Below, piece by piece: positions 12,175 to 23,678 of a DNA stretch of 40,079 nt (position 1 is its first letter; every line of letters begins with the position of its first letter). The translations under genes were made by a program, and so were the position numbers. Under the pieces are notes generated by a model that was given only the letters and a program-made list of their open reading frames with translations, had not been told where the DNA came from and ran no database searches. Where the stretch lies: the NCBI GenBank assembly GCA_037176845.1, contig JAYKXP010000271.1:1-40079 (forward strand). Direction: 5' to 3'. The DNA comes from Paramarasmius palmivorus (taxonomy: Eukaryota > Basidiomycota > Agaricomycetes > Agaricales > Marasmiaceae).

Positions 12175-13335
12175 TAATGCTCTTGAATCTGACCAAGTGT
12201 CCGCCTTCTTTTCCATCGCCCAAAGATTTCGCTTGACGTTCTACACGTCCGTCCTATCAAAATGGGTTTTGTTGCATATCTGATAGGCAAGTGGAAGAGA
12301 CGAAAAGGCGGGAGCCACGGCGTAGAGCCCACGGAAGATGATGCAAAAGTTTTTGTAGAGAGAAGTATGCTTACGAGCCTTATGTTTATGTGGGCGTGTA
12401 TGAGCGTGGATGCTGAGTTATACGTCGGAGAAGCTATGGCTGCCAGTGATTGGCGCTGGTCAGGGGACGGAGTGGAAGGCGGGGCAAAAGATTGTGGGTA
12501 TTGGTACTAAGGCTGGGTTGAGACTCGGATGAACAATTGTCGGTGTGTAATGGAGTATCATCGATGTCATCGATCATGCGAGGTAGACCTGACTGGCCTT
12601 TCTGTGATGATGACAAGAATTTGGTCAACTGCTAGGGTTTTCAGGAGGAAGTAGTGGAGTCGTTGTCAAGTTCAGCGGCCGTAAAGAGTTACTAGAGAGA
12701 TGGTTCCCCAGCCGTTCAAGTTAGAGGACAAGTGAGTGAGATACCGAAAGAAAAAAAAGCTTGACTCACGAGATAATGCATCATCCTCCTGGGGATTCTC
12801 CGACCACCCATTCGCCTTGAGATTCTCGGCATACGTGTCTTTCTCTCATATAACGCCAATCGTAACGTCTTCGGGGTATCGAATTCTAGCGAAATATCGA
12901 TATTGTTGAGGTCGTCGTTGGTGAGGAGGCCCAATTTGTCATACAGCAAGGGTTGGGGTTAAAGAGTCAATTGACGCCATCTCTTGTCCCATCATATCAT
13001 GATCACTACTTTCCAACACCTATTCATCCTTCACTAGCTGACCAGCGCGTCTAAGAGCCAAGATAAGTTCTAAACAATAATAATCCTCAATACTATAGCT
13101 TAAGCCTTTCCCGGCTTGTTCCCGCCGCGAAAGCAGGTACAATTTCTCAGAAGCACGGAGATGGACGTTTTCTACGCTGAAAGACAGCGTGGTTATAAGT
13201 AGAATGCAGCATTCGAAGGGTGTAAGGTGCGTCAAGGAATAATCTTTTCCTATGAACTCCGCCGATTCCTTTCTTGATTCCATAGCCTGATTCCTGGGAA
13301 CCATGTCAGAATGTATCCGCAATCTTTCCTTTCGA
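12175..13335. repeat. Segmental duplication, copy 1
   Basis: This block aligns along its length with 15455-16530 in the same orientation. Shared stretches include GGCGGGAGCCA, CCGTAGAGCCCACGGA, TCTTTCTCATATA, GTCTTCGGGGTA, AAGCACGGAGATGGACGTT and GAAGGGTGTAAGGTGCGT. Identity is interrupted by small indels, so the duplication is old. Ends are approximate. A minus-strand gene remnant lies inside it (see 12716-13460). Confidence 0.8.
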
Positions 13336-13460
13336 ATGTGGTCCATTTGGTGGAAAAGTAGCTTGGTCAGAGCCGCAATTACGGCTCTAACGCTAGTTGG
13401 CCAAATCCCTGATCTCGTTACATAGCTAGTCCGTAAGATGTAACCCTGCAGTTTCCTCAC
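12716..13460 (-). pseudogene. Unknown duplicated gene remnant
   Basis: I do not recognise the family. A minus-strand frame from 13460 gives 146 codons, including MESRKESAEFIGKDYSLTHL, FECCILLITTLSFSVENVH and LHLRASEKLYLLSRREQAG-like segments. Further downstream two frames are partly conserved between this copy and the copy at 15455-16530. One of them reads RYPEDVTIGVI, then TGA, then EKDTYAENLKANGWSENPQEDDALS, just before a good GTGAGT donor at about 12770. The second copy has the same TGA at the same codon. Copy 2 also has further breaks. I infer a protein-coding gene that decayed, at least partly before duplication. The coordinates cover the parts with visible coding character. Confidence 0.4.
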
Positions 13461-15454
13461 TTTTTGAAATCGATCTCGAGTCTACACATCCCCGAAACCT
13501 CAAGAAAAGCCATGCCTAGAACGCATCTTTCTCAGAAGCAATGACGAATGTGCCGTCTGAATGCGAGAATATTGGGGACTGCATGCCGTTCTCCGGTTCA
13601 TCGATCATGATACTAAATCCGGAATTATAGGCACCAAAAGGACAGGACTACATGTCCTTCATGTAGACGATACCGTATGAACAGAAATCCTTGCCATCGT
13701 ACATGTGGTGCAAAGGTATCAATTCTGCGCGCAAAGTATGTTCGAGGGCGTGAGGTTGATTTGAGGCTGAAGAATAGTGGAAACTGCTCGGGGAAGACAT
13801 GCATCACTGCCAGTGTAACTTTTGAGATGCAGCACCTAATATCCATATTATTGCTCACCGCTGTGGAGCACCAACGTCGTCAATGCAAGTCCCCATGCGC
13901 GTAAGAATGCGGAAACCCACGTGTATACCGGATGCTCGCAACGGGTTAAACGATGAAAACAAGTACTCGTTGACAAGAAACATCAATTTCGCCAGTGGAA
14001 CGTTCGATCATTCATGTCTTCCCATACACCAGCTAATTGAGAATAGATATAGAACATTGAAAAGGTACCATGATACAAGGTTGGCAGCTATGATGATATA
14101 CCCGATTCCCAGTTGACCGTCGCCCATTGACCGATCATTTCTTTTCTCTCAGCTTGCGTATCACCGTGAGGGTCTGTGATACAGAAACGCAAGGACGAAC
14201 TTTGTGAAAAGAATCGCGGGAGAAGCTGACGGCTTCTATGCCGGCAGAAACACGACGCAAGAGCATGTTCGGTGCATCCAGTGCCGCAGATGGTGAAGAG
14301 GATCGCATGCTGCGCTGCAACATACAAGGAACATGTATCCGAGTTGATTTTCGCAGGCTGATATACTGGTTGCTGCTGTTGTATCTACGCGGTATGTATA
14401 TCGTTGAACGATACGATTCAGTACGGAGTAGTGTTACGATTGGTAGGTGTGGTTGCGTAGCATCGGTAGGGATCTAATGTTCTCTTCCTGAGCGGTGCCA
14501 TCCCTTCATCCTCTATGATCCAGGGATGTTATTTCAGCGGCCCTAGAGACTGTGAGCAAGAGATAAAATTACAAACTACAAAAAACTCACCAGTTGCGTC
14601 AGCTCCAGCCAAAGGAAGTCATTTGACAACATTTCACTATCCTCTCCCTATTCATCTTTGACGCTCGTCCGTTCAGGCTACGTGATGGGGAAGAAATAGC
14701 TACCCCCTAGTCACACATATCATACTCGCGAAGAAAGCTGAAGATTGCTTTGAGGGTGAGTAGAGAACACAACGAGGAAGCGTTGGATATTGCAGAGGAA
14801 TGGTGCAAAGGGCAGGAACGGGGCTGCACATGTGCGAAGAGGAAAGGTAAATGTACGGTGAATTTGGTGCTGGATTGACGTGTGCGGGGTGCGTTCGAGG
14901 GAGAAAATGGTAGGTGGTAACCGGTATGGGATAAAGTAGAGTTAGGACAGAGCGGTGGAAAATGTCGGATATGCTAATGAATTGGCTGCGGATAGTTGCC
15001 AGGTGTAGCTGCATTGGACGTGTGGGAGTGGGAGTAAAGATGCAAAACCTCAGGGAGGCTCGCAGGAGAGACGGAGAGGTTGTGATGAAAGTGCGAGCCA
15101 AGTCGAAGGAGGAAGATGTTGTAGAGAGTTCCTGAGTTGAGGACGCATCGGTTGTTGTGTTAGGGGAGAAAATCTTTCAAACGTGGGACCCGGAGTCTTA
15201 TTATTCCGGGGTGTAGTTTATTTGGCAGATGCACTTTGCTTTCTATGCGGGTCTGGGCACAAATGAGCGATAAATTGAGGCGTAGAAAAGCTTTACACTC
15301 ACCGGTACCCATCATATTTCCACAACAAGTTACATCCATCCAACCTCTACAAAACTCTCCAAGTAGCTATATCCTCATCGTAAAAGCATGCCCATAGCTC
15401 TTGCTTGGGAGGATTGGTTCAGAAACCATCGACTTTGAACGAGCTAAAGTCCCG
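13461..15454. other. Region between the two duplicated blocks; no clear gene
   Basis: About 2 kb. A short minus-strand stretch near 13500-13640 has coding-like composition (a frame ending in HSDGTFVIASEKDAF at about 13515), but I cannot extend it into a gene. The 133-codon minus-strand frame at 14700-15101 is rich in Pro, Thr and Ser with no family signature. The rest shows nothing I can support. Confidence 0.4.
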
Positions 15455-16530
15455 AGTTGTTTGTTCTTGGATCTGTCCAAGTTTCTGCTTTCTTTTTCAT
15501 TGCCCAAAGCCTTCGCCAGGTATGTTCTACACGTCCAACCTACCAAGACAGGATTCGTTGTCGCGTTATGTATCCGGTGTTATTGAAGAGGCAAGGAGGC
15601 GGGAGCCATGCCGTAGAGCCCACGGAGAATGATGCAGAAGTTCATGTCGGCAGAGGTATGCGTACGAGAGTAAGGAGTGGCGTTCTGTTGATGCGGGTGT
15701 GAATAAGTGTGGATGCTGAGTGAAGTGTGGAGGTAGCTATGGCTGATTGATGCGGGTTATGGAATGGAGCGGAAGGCGGGGCCAAGGATGGTATCGTCGA
15801 TCATGTAGCGGTGAGTGGGGTTGACCAACAGCTAGGGCTTTCAGGAGGCAGTGGAGTCATTGTCAAATACAGCGGCCGTATAGGATGAGGGTTCCTAGGC
15901 TGTTAGAGTACAAGTGAGTGAGATGTCGAGGGAAGCAAAAGGCTGGAACTCACCAGATAATACATCACGCTCCCGGAGAATTTCCAACCACCAGTTTGCC
16001 TTAAAATTCTCGGAATACATATCTTTCTCTCATATACCGCCGCTCGTAAAGTCTTCGGGGTACAAAACCCTTGCAAAGTATCGATATCGCTGAGGTCGTC
16101 ATCGGTGAACAGTCCGAAAAGAGTCTCGATTTGTCATAGAGCAGGTTGGGGTTAGGGTCAAATTATGCGCCATCAATTGACGCCGTCTCTTTTCCCATGA
16201 CTACATCATAACAACCTTTTCCTCTGCCTTTCCATCCCTTACTAGCTGATCAACGCGTCTTGAAAGCTAAGGTAAGCTCTAAATTACAATAATCTTTTAT
16301 ACTATAGCTTCTTACGCCTTTTCCGGTCTGTTCCCGTCACCCAAGCAGGTACAATTTGTCGGAAGCACGGAGATGGACGTTATCTTGGCTCATAGACTAA
16401 GTAGATTCCAGGAGGCAAACTTGAAGGGTGTAAGGTGCGTGAGGGAATAATCATTCTCTACGAACTCCACTGATTTCTTTCTCGATTCGATAGCTTCACT
16501 GTCAAATAGATACTCGAGAACCATGTCAAC
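15455..16530. repeat. Segmental duplication, copy 2
   Basis: This is a direct-orientation copy of 12175-13335, about 3.2 kb away. It holds the same minus-strand gene remnant in a more damaged state. A frame from about 16523 reads ESRKKSVEFVENDYSLTHLT, matching copy 1, then breaks at a stop shortly after. The TGA in the PEDFTSGGI/EKDMYSENFKANWW segment (near 16030) is shared with copy 1. Ends are approximate. Confidence 0.78.
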
Positions 16531-17236
16531 TACTACTGATTTGTCCGTGAAATCAAAACAATTGATGTTCTACTCATCCTCGCGAATATGGACAAAGAGT
16601 CAATGACCCGGTCCTCAAAGTCCTTGTTGAAACTGCTCTTCCCTGAGCTCCCCAACACAATGCCCAATGCCTACCCAGAGAATGCCAGGCGACAACGTAT
16701 CCACTTCGAAGCACCACTGAAAGCACCCCATTGATGACTCTCGGACTTCCTGGCATCTTTGAAGCCCCTACAGCACATGCGTTTATTCCGACTCGCACGT
16801 TCCGAACCCTTCGATGGACCGAATTGGCTCAAACATTACCCTTTCCAGTAGGAGGCATTCTTCTTGGCATCGAGACCACGAAAGCCGAAACCCCGACAAG
16901 GCCTAGAGGTTGGCTATAAGAATGTAGCTCGGTTGGTAGAGCGTGTCACTAGTACTCATACTTACCTGTAACGAGGTCATTCGTTCAAGTCGGCTAGAGG
17001 GAATCCGAAAGCTCTCCTTGCTATTTAAATTTCTCGCTGGCGGGTACTGGATTATTGGACGGGAGAGGTGTCTCTACTTTATGTAGAGTAATACAGTAGG
17101 TCTAGTTTTTGTCCTCTCCATGGCATATTTCATCGCCTATGATATCACACCAACGTCTATTGCAGTGCAACACCAGCGGGTTGATCTTATAACACGGTCA
17201 TCGCGGAGTTGCAACCCACAAAATCACCCTTTCCGC
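16531..17236. other. Spacer with a tRNA-like sequence
   Basis: I see no supported protein gene. The only recognisable item is the degenerate tRNA-like element at 16918-17002. The stretch after it (17003-17236) should hold the promoter of the third DUF6593-type gene. Confidence 0.35.
16918..17002 (+). tRNA. Degenerate tRNA-Thr(AGT)-like sequence, probably a pseudogene
   Basis: The sequence has an A-box-like TAGCTCGGTTGG with a good D arm (GCTC/GAGC), then CTAGTA, which would be an AGU anticodon loop. A short insert follows where fungal tRNA introns sit, and then a weak B-box-like CGTTCAAGTCG. The acceptor ends do not pair, and the anticodon and T stems are poor. I think this is a decayed tRNA or a chance resemblance, not a working gene. 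Confidence 0.25.
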
Positions 17237-17921
17237 ATGAATCTCCTATTGACCAAAGATTCCGTCCGTAACAGCGCTATTACTTTCTCCAACCAGCCCA
17301 TCTACGACATATTAACTCCATCACGATCCTTCCATATCGATAGGACCACGATTAAGAAGCTTTCAACTTTGGGTCATAAAAGCAGCGGGGTCCATGATAT
17401 AGCTTTCATCGGGCTGCACAACTACCGGGATGATATATGTCGAGTCGGAGGAAGAGATATGGTCCCGAAAAGTGATGGATTTTCCTCGACGTAAGCTTTC
17501 ATTTGGTATGTAATCTGACAGCGTATTATACTTAACGATTATCCGGTGCAGTGCAAAATCATTCAACGCATACGACGGGCAGAGATATAGCTGGAAGGTA
17601 AAATCTCACCGAGCAACTGTATGTATGTGTTCTTTATCCTTATTCACGCTCCTGACACCACTCCAGCTATACGACCAATCCAAGAATGTAATCGCCTTGT
17701 ACGGACCAAGCCGCACCGGATTCATATTCGGGAAATCAACACCAGCCAAACTTCCAATCTCGCAGATGAGTACGGCGATTGCGGATGATATCGTCGTAAC
17801 GTTTGTGCTCCTGGAGCAAAAAAGTAGAAATTTGAGGAAAATGCAATATATGGGAGGTGGTGCAGCTGCCGGCAGCGGAGGTGGTGGATGTAATAGCGGC
17901 GGAGGAGGCGGTAGATGTTAG
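17237..17921 (+). CDS. DUF6593-type protein, copy 3, with Gly-rich tail
   Basis: Function unknown. The exons are 17237-17490, 17552-17618 and 17667-17921, 191 residues, with the same intron phases as the copies at 6227 and 7247. Matching blocks are NSAITFSNQPIYDI, VHDIAFIGLHNYRDDICRVGGRDM, SFNAYDGQRYSWKV and ADDIVVTFVLLEQ. It is clearly more diverged than the tandem pair. The last 25 residues are almost all Gly, Ala and Ser, plus two Cys (GGGAAAGSGGGGCNSGG), which the other copies lack. Some family members end in similar glycine-rich or repetitive tails. The ATG at 17237 is chosen because it aligns with the starts of copies 1 and 2; the frame is open further upstream, to 17120. Confidence 0.75.
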
Positions 17922-18464
17922 CTCCAAGGCCATTACTTACTTTATTCAATGGTAGGGTACCTAATGATTCACAAAGCTATTAGTATGTCCCGTCGACGAA
18001 TGATACGAATCGCGAGATTAATAATATTCATCCACTCTATTGTGATAAAAATCAGCTGGGGCAGTGATATGATCATTCTCTCGAGTTATGTCGCTAATCA
18101 CTCGTCGTAGCCCCGATCTTTTCACCTTGCTTTGGATACCATGATATCGACACTGTATCATTGTCCAGTCAGAGTGAATTCTCAGAAAACATCTCAGTCT
18201 CGAACGTTGCCGAGTGTACTTACCTTCGTTCGAACACTGATCAAAGCGGGACTTGATTGTGATGTGTACACGGCCAGCCCCTCATCGATGCAACGCACGG
18301 ATGGCAGGGTTTGATGCGGAGCACAAATATCAGACAGCGTGCTCAGCACGAAACCGTTTGTAATTCCTCAGAAATAGTTCCGACCTCTCAACAGTGTCCA
18401 AATCGGTCGACAATGTGAAATAAAAATACATGACATTACATCACAAGTACAAAAGAGGCAATGG
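17922..18464. other. 3' flank of the KDZ-like transposon; no gene
   Basis: About 540 bp between the third DUF6593-type gene and the end of the transposase. One end of the transposon should lie here, but I could not find a terminal inverted repeat matching the sequence upstream of 25429, nor an 8-bp target duplication, by eye. Confidence 0.4.
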
Positions 18465-21400
18465 TCAGCCATTCTCGAACGAGTGCGGGTGCCGCAGTGT
18501 GCTCGGCCTTCGGGGCTGATATCCACGGACCAGATGACTCTGTACAGGCGGTGGTGGTTCTTCACCGGCTTCACCGCCAGAAAAGGTCGGCGTGTACAAA
18601 TGAGGTTGGTATGAGTGGTGGGGACGATAACCATACAGCATATTATCGACCCTGGCCATAGCCTCAGCTGCCGGTGGTGCTGAATTCAGCAGAGGTCTTT
18701 GGTTCATTGGCAGATATGCCGGGCGTGGAACCGGACGAGATTGCGAGGCGTTGATCTGGTTCATGGTTGGAGGTCGTGGCATGGTGTTAGCTTCGTGTCT
18801 GCACTCCGTTGGTATCCGAACCGATTGGTGTGAAGGGACGCCGACATGAAGTTGGGCTGGTGAATGTAACGATGACTGAGCGATCCGATTCGGAGGCAGC
18901 GGTGGAGGTACAGGTCGCGGTTGTACAACGGTGGAATGCGCTACCGTGCCAGGAGTTGCGGAACGCGGCTGTGACTGTGAATTTGGCGTTCCGATACTTG
19001 ACGGAGGTCTGGACAATGGGGTGTTTGGACGTGGCGAAGGGGGAATGCAGCTTGATGTGTGTTTCTGCTTCCGTCTGATTTCAATTTCTCGCTGAGAACT
19101 TTCGTGAAGTGTCGCTGCCATGGGGAGAATTGGAGCAGGTATGCGGAACTCTTGAACGAACTTTGCGCTCCGCATCTGTGCCGTATTCAAGACCACGTCG
19201 TCTGGGTTCCCAAGGTGTATAACTCGGCCTCTCCTAAGTTCTGTATCGTGTCGTTCTTGTCGAACTACCGCCGTCTGCTGAACTTTGCATTTGTTGCGGA
19301 TACAGTCATGCTGTACATTGACCGCACACAGAACTTTCTAAATACAAGGATACGTCAGTTGCGAGAGCTTGATAAAAGAAATTACTCACATTAAGTGGAA
19401 GAGGGATGTATGAAGGAGGTGAAGTTGAGATCAAGCGAGGCATCCCATGAAGTGATGCTCCTCCAGAATCGAGCAATTTCACCAACACCACATCCCATCC
19501 CTCTCGATGATGTAGAATTTCTGCTACTCTCGCCACGCTCCTTCTTCGACTCAGTTGAGCGATTACAAAACTCCCAACGCCGATCTTATCGCCTGGCTCT
19601 TCAAGAACGACCTGCTTTGCCACCTTGAAATCATCCTGTTCAGGTGTCTCGACATGTAAAAGTTCACGATAATCCGGACAAAATTGCCCTGTCTTTGACT
19701 TGGAGAATGGCCGGTACTTTTCTGCCGGTTCAAAGGTACATTTTACTGTTGCCAGTCAGCCCTAGATCCAGGTTTAACAGAGCAAAGGACTTACCGAGTT
19801 TCTCTTCCTTCACTGGCTCTAGACCAAGGTACGACCCTATAACGTCGTGGGATTGCTCTACTAGCTGTAGCGCATGTGGGCCAGCCGTTGCCCAGATTTG
19901 GTCTCTCCGATCCTTGCAGTTGCGGTGATGATTCCGGAAGTACAACTGCATGTCTGTGACACGCTGACTTTGAGGTAGTGATACCACGTCAAAGTTCTTC
20001 CTTTGTGCATCATCTTCCTCCGACCATCCCACGCTTCCACGGTCCAGAAACAGACCTCCACAAACCGCATGGCGTAGGCGATTGGTCTGTGCAAAAGCGA
20101 ACGCGATATCGCGCGATGGCGCTTGTCGATTGGAATGTGTGCTCTTGCACCGAATGACGGCGTTATATGATTCAAAAGCCTCGGTGGCGAAAAGGATTGC
20201 TGGTCCGAATCGACGGATGTGGTCGGGAAGATGTACGAGGATATGGAACTTTGGTTTATTGAACCATCGAACGCTCCACTTCGCTGCATAAACCAGGAAG
20301 TTCTGGATTTCTTGCTCGAGAGTCTCCTGCCAATCCGAGTCAGGTCAATAAAGGTTTGGCTATTGCAGTCTTTGTCCCACATACCAAGTATTTTGAGAGA
20401 TCAGTGATCTCTGGCTGCCAGATCAGTGGGATGAGCTTTGAAAGGACTAGCCATGTCTCGTAACAATCATCCGGTACGAGTCCATGAAGAACATAAGGTG
20501 CCACCTGAGCCACCTTTCGGAAGTCACCGCCAGTTAGCGATCCATAATAATTCGTCAGGGTGTCCCCTGCCAGGAAAGATGGCAACCCGAGGCCCTCCAC
20601 GTTAGCAGAGGACAGCCGTGCAGAGAGCTCTGCCATCTTGTCCGCTTTCTTCTTGATTTGATTTTGTATCACGTCTCGCCACAAATACTTTACGAACCCC
20701 AGGAGTACCACATGTAGTACTTCTACCGGTGTATCGGTGTGAGGATTGAGGCCTATCAGGGGTAATTAAACACCAGTACAATGTAGAGGGAGCATAATAC
20801 TGACCACGAATCCTCCATACTGGGCTCTTTGTCTCTTTCGGCAGCGTAGTCCGGGCTTGATTGAGTAGAGTGGTCTTGACTGCTAGACTCCGACGACCCT
20901 TATAGGAATTGAGGAGGCGGTTCACAAAATGCATTTGGTAAGTATCCTTGACACCTGTCTTGGTCCGCAGCTCTCGAAGTTTTTGTGTGGCACCTGGTAT
21001 CTGTGCAGCTCGGAAGTGCTCATCGAGGTGGTGAACAGTCTCGTGTGCTGCACGTGGCTCTCCTGGCTGTAAAATATAGTCAACCTGGTGTATCGAAGCT
21101 GATAATGCGCCCACTATACCTTAATGAAGTCTGCTATTCTCTGTCGCATTGCGTCCAGAGTTTCAACAAACTTCTTCCGAGGCCGTTTCCTACCATCACT
21201 ATCCACCGAACCTGCATCACTAGCTGCTGAACCTGCATCGTCATCATCACCGTCCGAAGACTCCTCATCACTATCATCATTGTCATCTGCATGCTCTCTC
21301 TTTGAATCCTTTCCTCTAACTTTGCACGCTCGACAGAACAGCTTGCCACGGAGACCAATATGACATGCAAACTCTGACTGCATCGGATTGTCCCCAAGTA

Positions 21401-23480
21401 GAGCCAGAACTCCGGGAATGAGCAAGACTTCCTCATTGGTTTTACAGTCCAGTGCCCAGATGCCATGGGTCTGACCATCTCTGTGTTGTAGTCAGCAATC
21501 CATCCTCATGGCACTTTTAGATGAGACCATGACGTACTGAATCTGGTCAACGATGCCATCCATCATCTCCAGTGGTGGTGCGGTGTTTGACGTGCAGAGA
21601 AAATGGATGTTGAATTCACGTGAAGATTGTGAGTGATTAAGGCCAGCCGCCGTAAACAGAAAACTGTTATGCTCATTCCACCGCTTTGAAGCATTGCCCG
21701 ACGTGTCGTCGCAGTATAGCCAAATCAAAAAGGCGTACACAGGAGCACCATTGGCCAATTCTCGCCAACGATTGCCCTTAGAAGGGTCGGTGAGTGTCCA
21801 GGGCTTTAGCTCGCCTGATGGTGCCATAAAATCTGGTTTCCTGTGAGTCGAATGAAGTTGATATAAAAAATGGGAAGCGTACCTTCAATCTGTGTGAGAT
21901 CCAGTAAACCAAACTGAGCCTCCCGTCCTTTGATATCAGGGAAGGAAAGCAAGAGTTCATCCTCTTCAAACTCTGCCTCGTGATTCATCAGCACTCGCCA
22001 CGATGGCCGTCCTTCACTGCTCCTGATAGGAACCATTTGCCAGCATCGAGCAACGAACTTTGTTTGCTCTCCTACATGTTTAATAAACCACCGATGAGGC
22101 ATCCACACTGATCTATCTCGAAGGACTGCTGGCTCGAAGATAAAGAAATCCCGAGCTCCAACTCCTTCACCCAGACGAATCATCGGCGTCAGCTCGTCGT
22201 CGTTCATCTCATTCACCCAACGATTCGCCTGCCGCGCTTCACGGAGATAGCCTGTGCACTTCTCTGGATAGAACGAAAGCCAGTGGCGGACCTTTGGGTT
22301 CGCCATCTCCTGCAAAGCAAGATCAATAAACATCGTACACTTGCAAAGATGAACACACCTGGGCAATAATATCGGCGAAGCTATTCACGTAATAAATGTG
22401 TCCAAATGCACCCTTATATTTGAATGTTTGAATACCAAACATCTTTTGGAGGTTGGCATTTAATTGCTTTGCGGTTTTCTGTGATGGTACTTCCTTCATA
22501 CCATTGGCCCGCAACAGCCATAAGAAAAGTTCCATTTGATGGACTGAGAACGCTGAGCGTGGAAGGTGCATCAGGATGTCAAGTGTGCAACTCTATGATG
22601 ATATCAGGTGTTCAATCCAAAAACCGCAGCGATATTGGCACATACCAGACGACTGTCCCAGGGGAACCACTCGTTTGGTGTCTCCGAGTCCATGCGACGA
22701 GCACGTTTAGGTGCAGGGCCCAGAAATACTGGCTCTGAAGTACAGTTGAGTGTGCCGTTTTCTTTTAGTAATCAATGGACGCACCAGTCTCTGGAGGGCC
22801 TATAGTGCCTTGAAACTCTTCGTCATCAGGCTGGGCGTCAGGGTTTTCACCACCTTCATCGTCCGAGTGCACATCATCTGGCCCTGATGCCCATATTTCT
22901 GCTACTGACTCAAGGAATCCAGAGACTGTCTCGCCCACAGGACTCTCGTGGAATCCCTTTGCCACTTCCAGACCATCCCAATCAAATCCTTGCTTGTTCG
23001 AGGTGCTTTCCCAGTGCGGTTTAGGGCTGGATGGAGCGAAAATAAAGGTGTCATCTGAGGGACTCGGTTGGCGCGAGTAACTCAAATCATCTGGCAAAGG
23101 CTCCTGCCTCGCAGGAGAGTCTGGCTTCAGAAAAGAGTGTAGAAGTAGTGTTGCATCCATGTCGAAGCGAGACTTGAAGGGAACAGCAGGGGATGGTGTC
23201 TGAATGGGTGACCCAGGCGCGGGATGTGATTGTCGAGAAGCATTGGCGTCTTGTTGTTGAGCTGTAACCCTTTTATGGTGACTGACACTCTTCTGATGGG
23301 CTTCACAGGTATATGGACTACGGCCTTCGATATCCAAACATGGCTTGCAGAACGCTAGCCAACGGTCTGTTGACCAAACGGTATCCCAAACTAGGAAGCC
23401 TCGGTCAATAGCTTTACAAGTGAAATTTTGGGTAGGACACACTTGTTTCGTCGAGATCTGGTTTTTGCACTCTCTTCCAT
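18465..23480 (-). CDS. KDZ/Plavaka-like transposase
   Basis: The product is a predicted cut-and-paste transposase with an RNase H fold. My model has 12 exons: 23441-23480, 22785-23390, 22646-22734, 22359-22592, 21883-22309, 21538-21832, 21120-21480, 20805-21066, 20385-20752, 19795-20326, 19390-19745 and 18465-19337. They total 4443 nt in one frame, 1480 residues. Domains in order: a Zn-finger-like C28-x2-C31..H45-x5-H51, then an acidic/Ser-rich linker. The core has YCDDTSGN and LDCKTNEE (possible catalytic Asp), CHIG/CRAC zinc ligands (about 603-616), HTDTPVEVLH (about 776-785) and KPKFH..H..IRRFG..FATEAFES (about 918-947). The last 240 residues are Pro-rich. Such proteins are abundant in Agaricomycetes. 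The core most resembles Plavaka/KDZ-type transposases, but the exact clade is uncertain. The start at 23480 is the first ATG that splices into the frame; an upstream exon is possible. Confidence 0.82.
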
Positions 23481-23678
23481 GCAGGTGCCATTGAATTGGG
23501 ACTCGGGAGTGATGGTCAGTGCTGAAGCGCTGAAGCTTGAAGTGCAAAATGCGCAACAAACAAATTGGCACACGATGCACGTGACCACGTCTGTCTATAT
23601 TGGCTCAGGAATAAAGAGAAACGTAGATACGATATCCATGTACAGCTACCAAGAAAAAGGAGAATGTTATTATAAGGC

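Noticed and set aside
14700..15101. 133-codon minus-strand frame rich in Pro/Thr/Ser
   Set aside because: Low-complexity translation without family features or splice signals.
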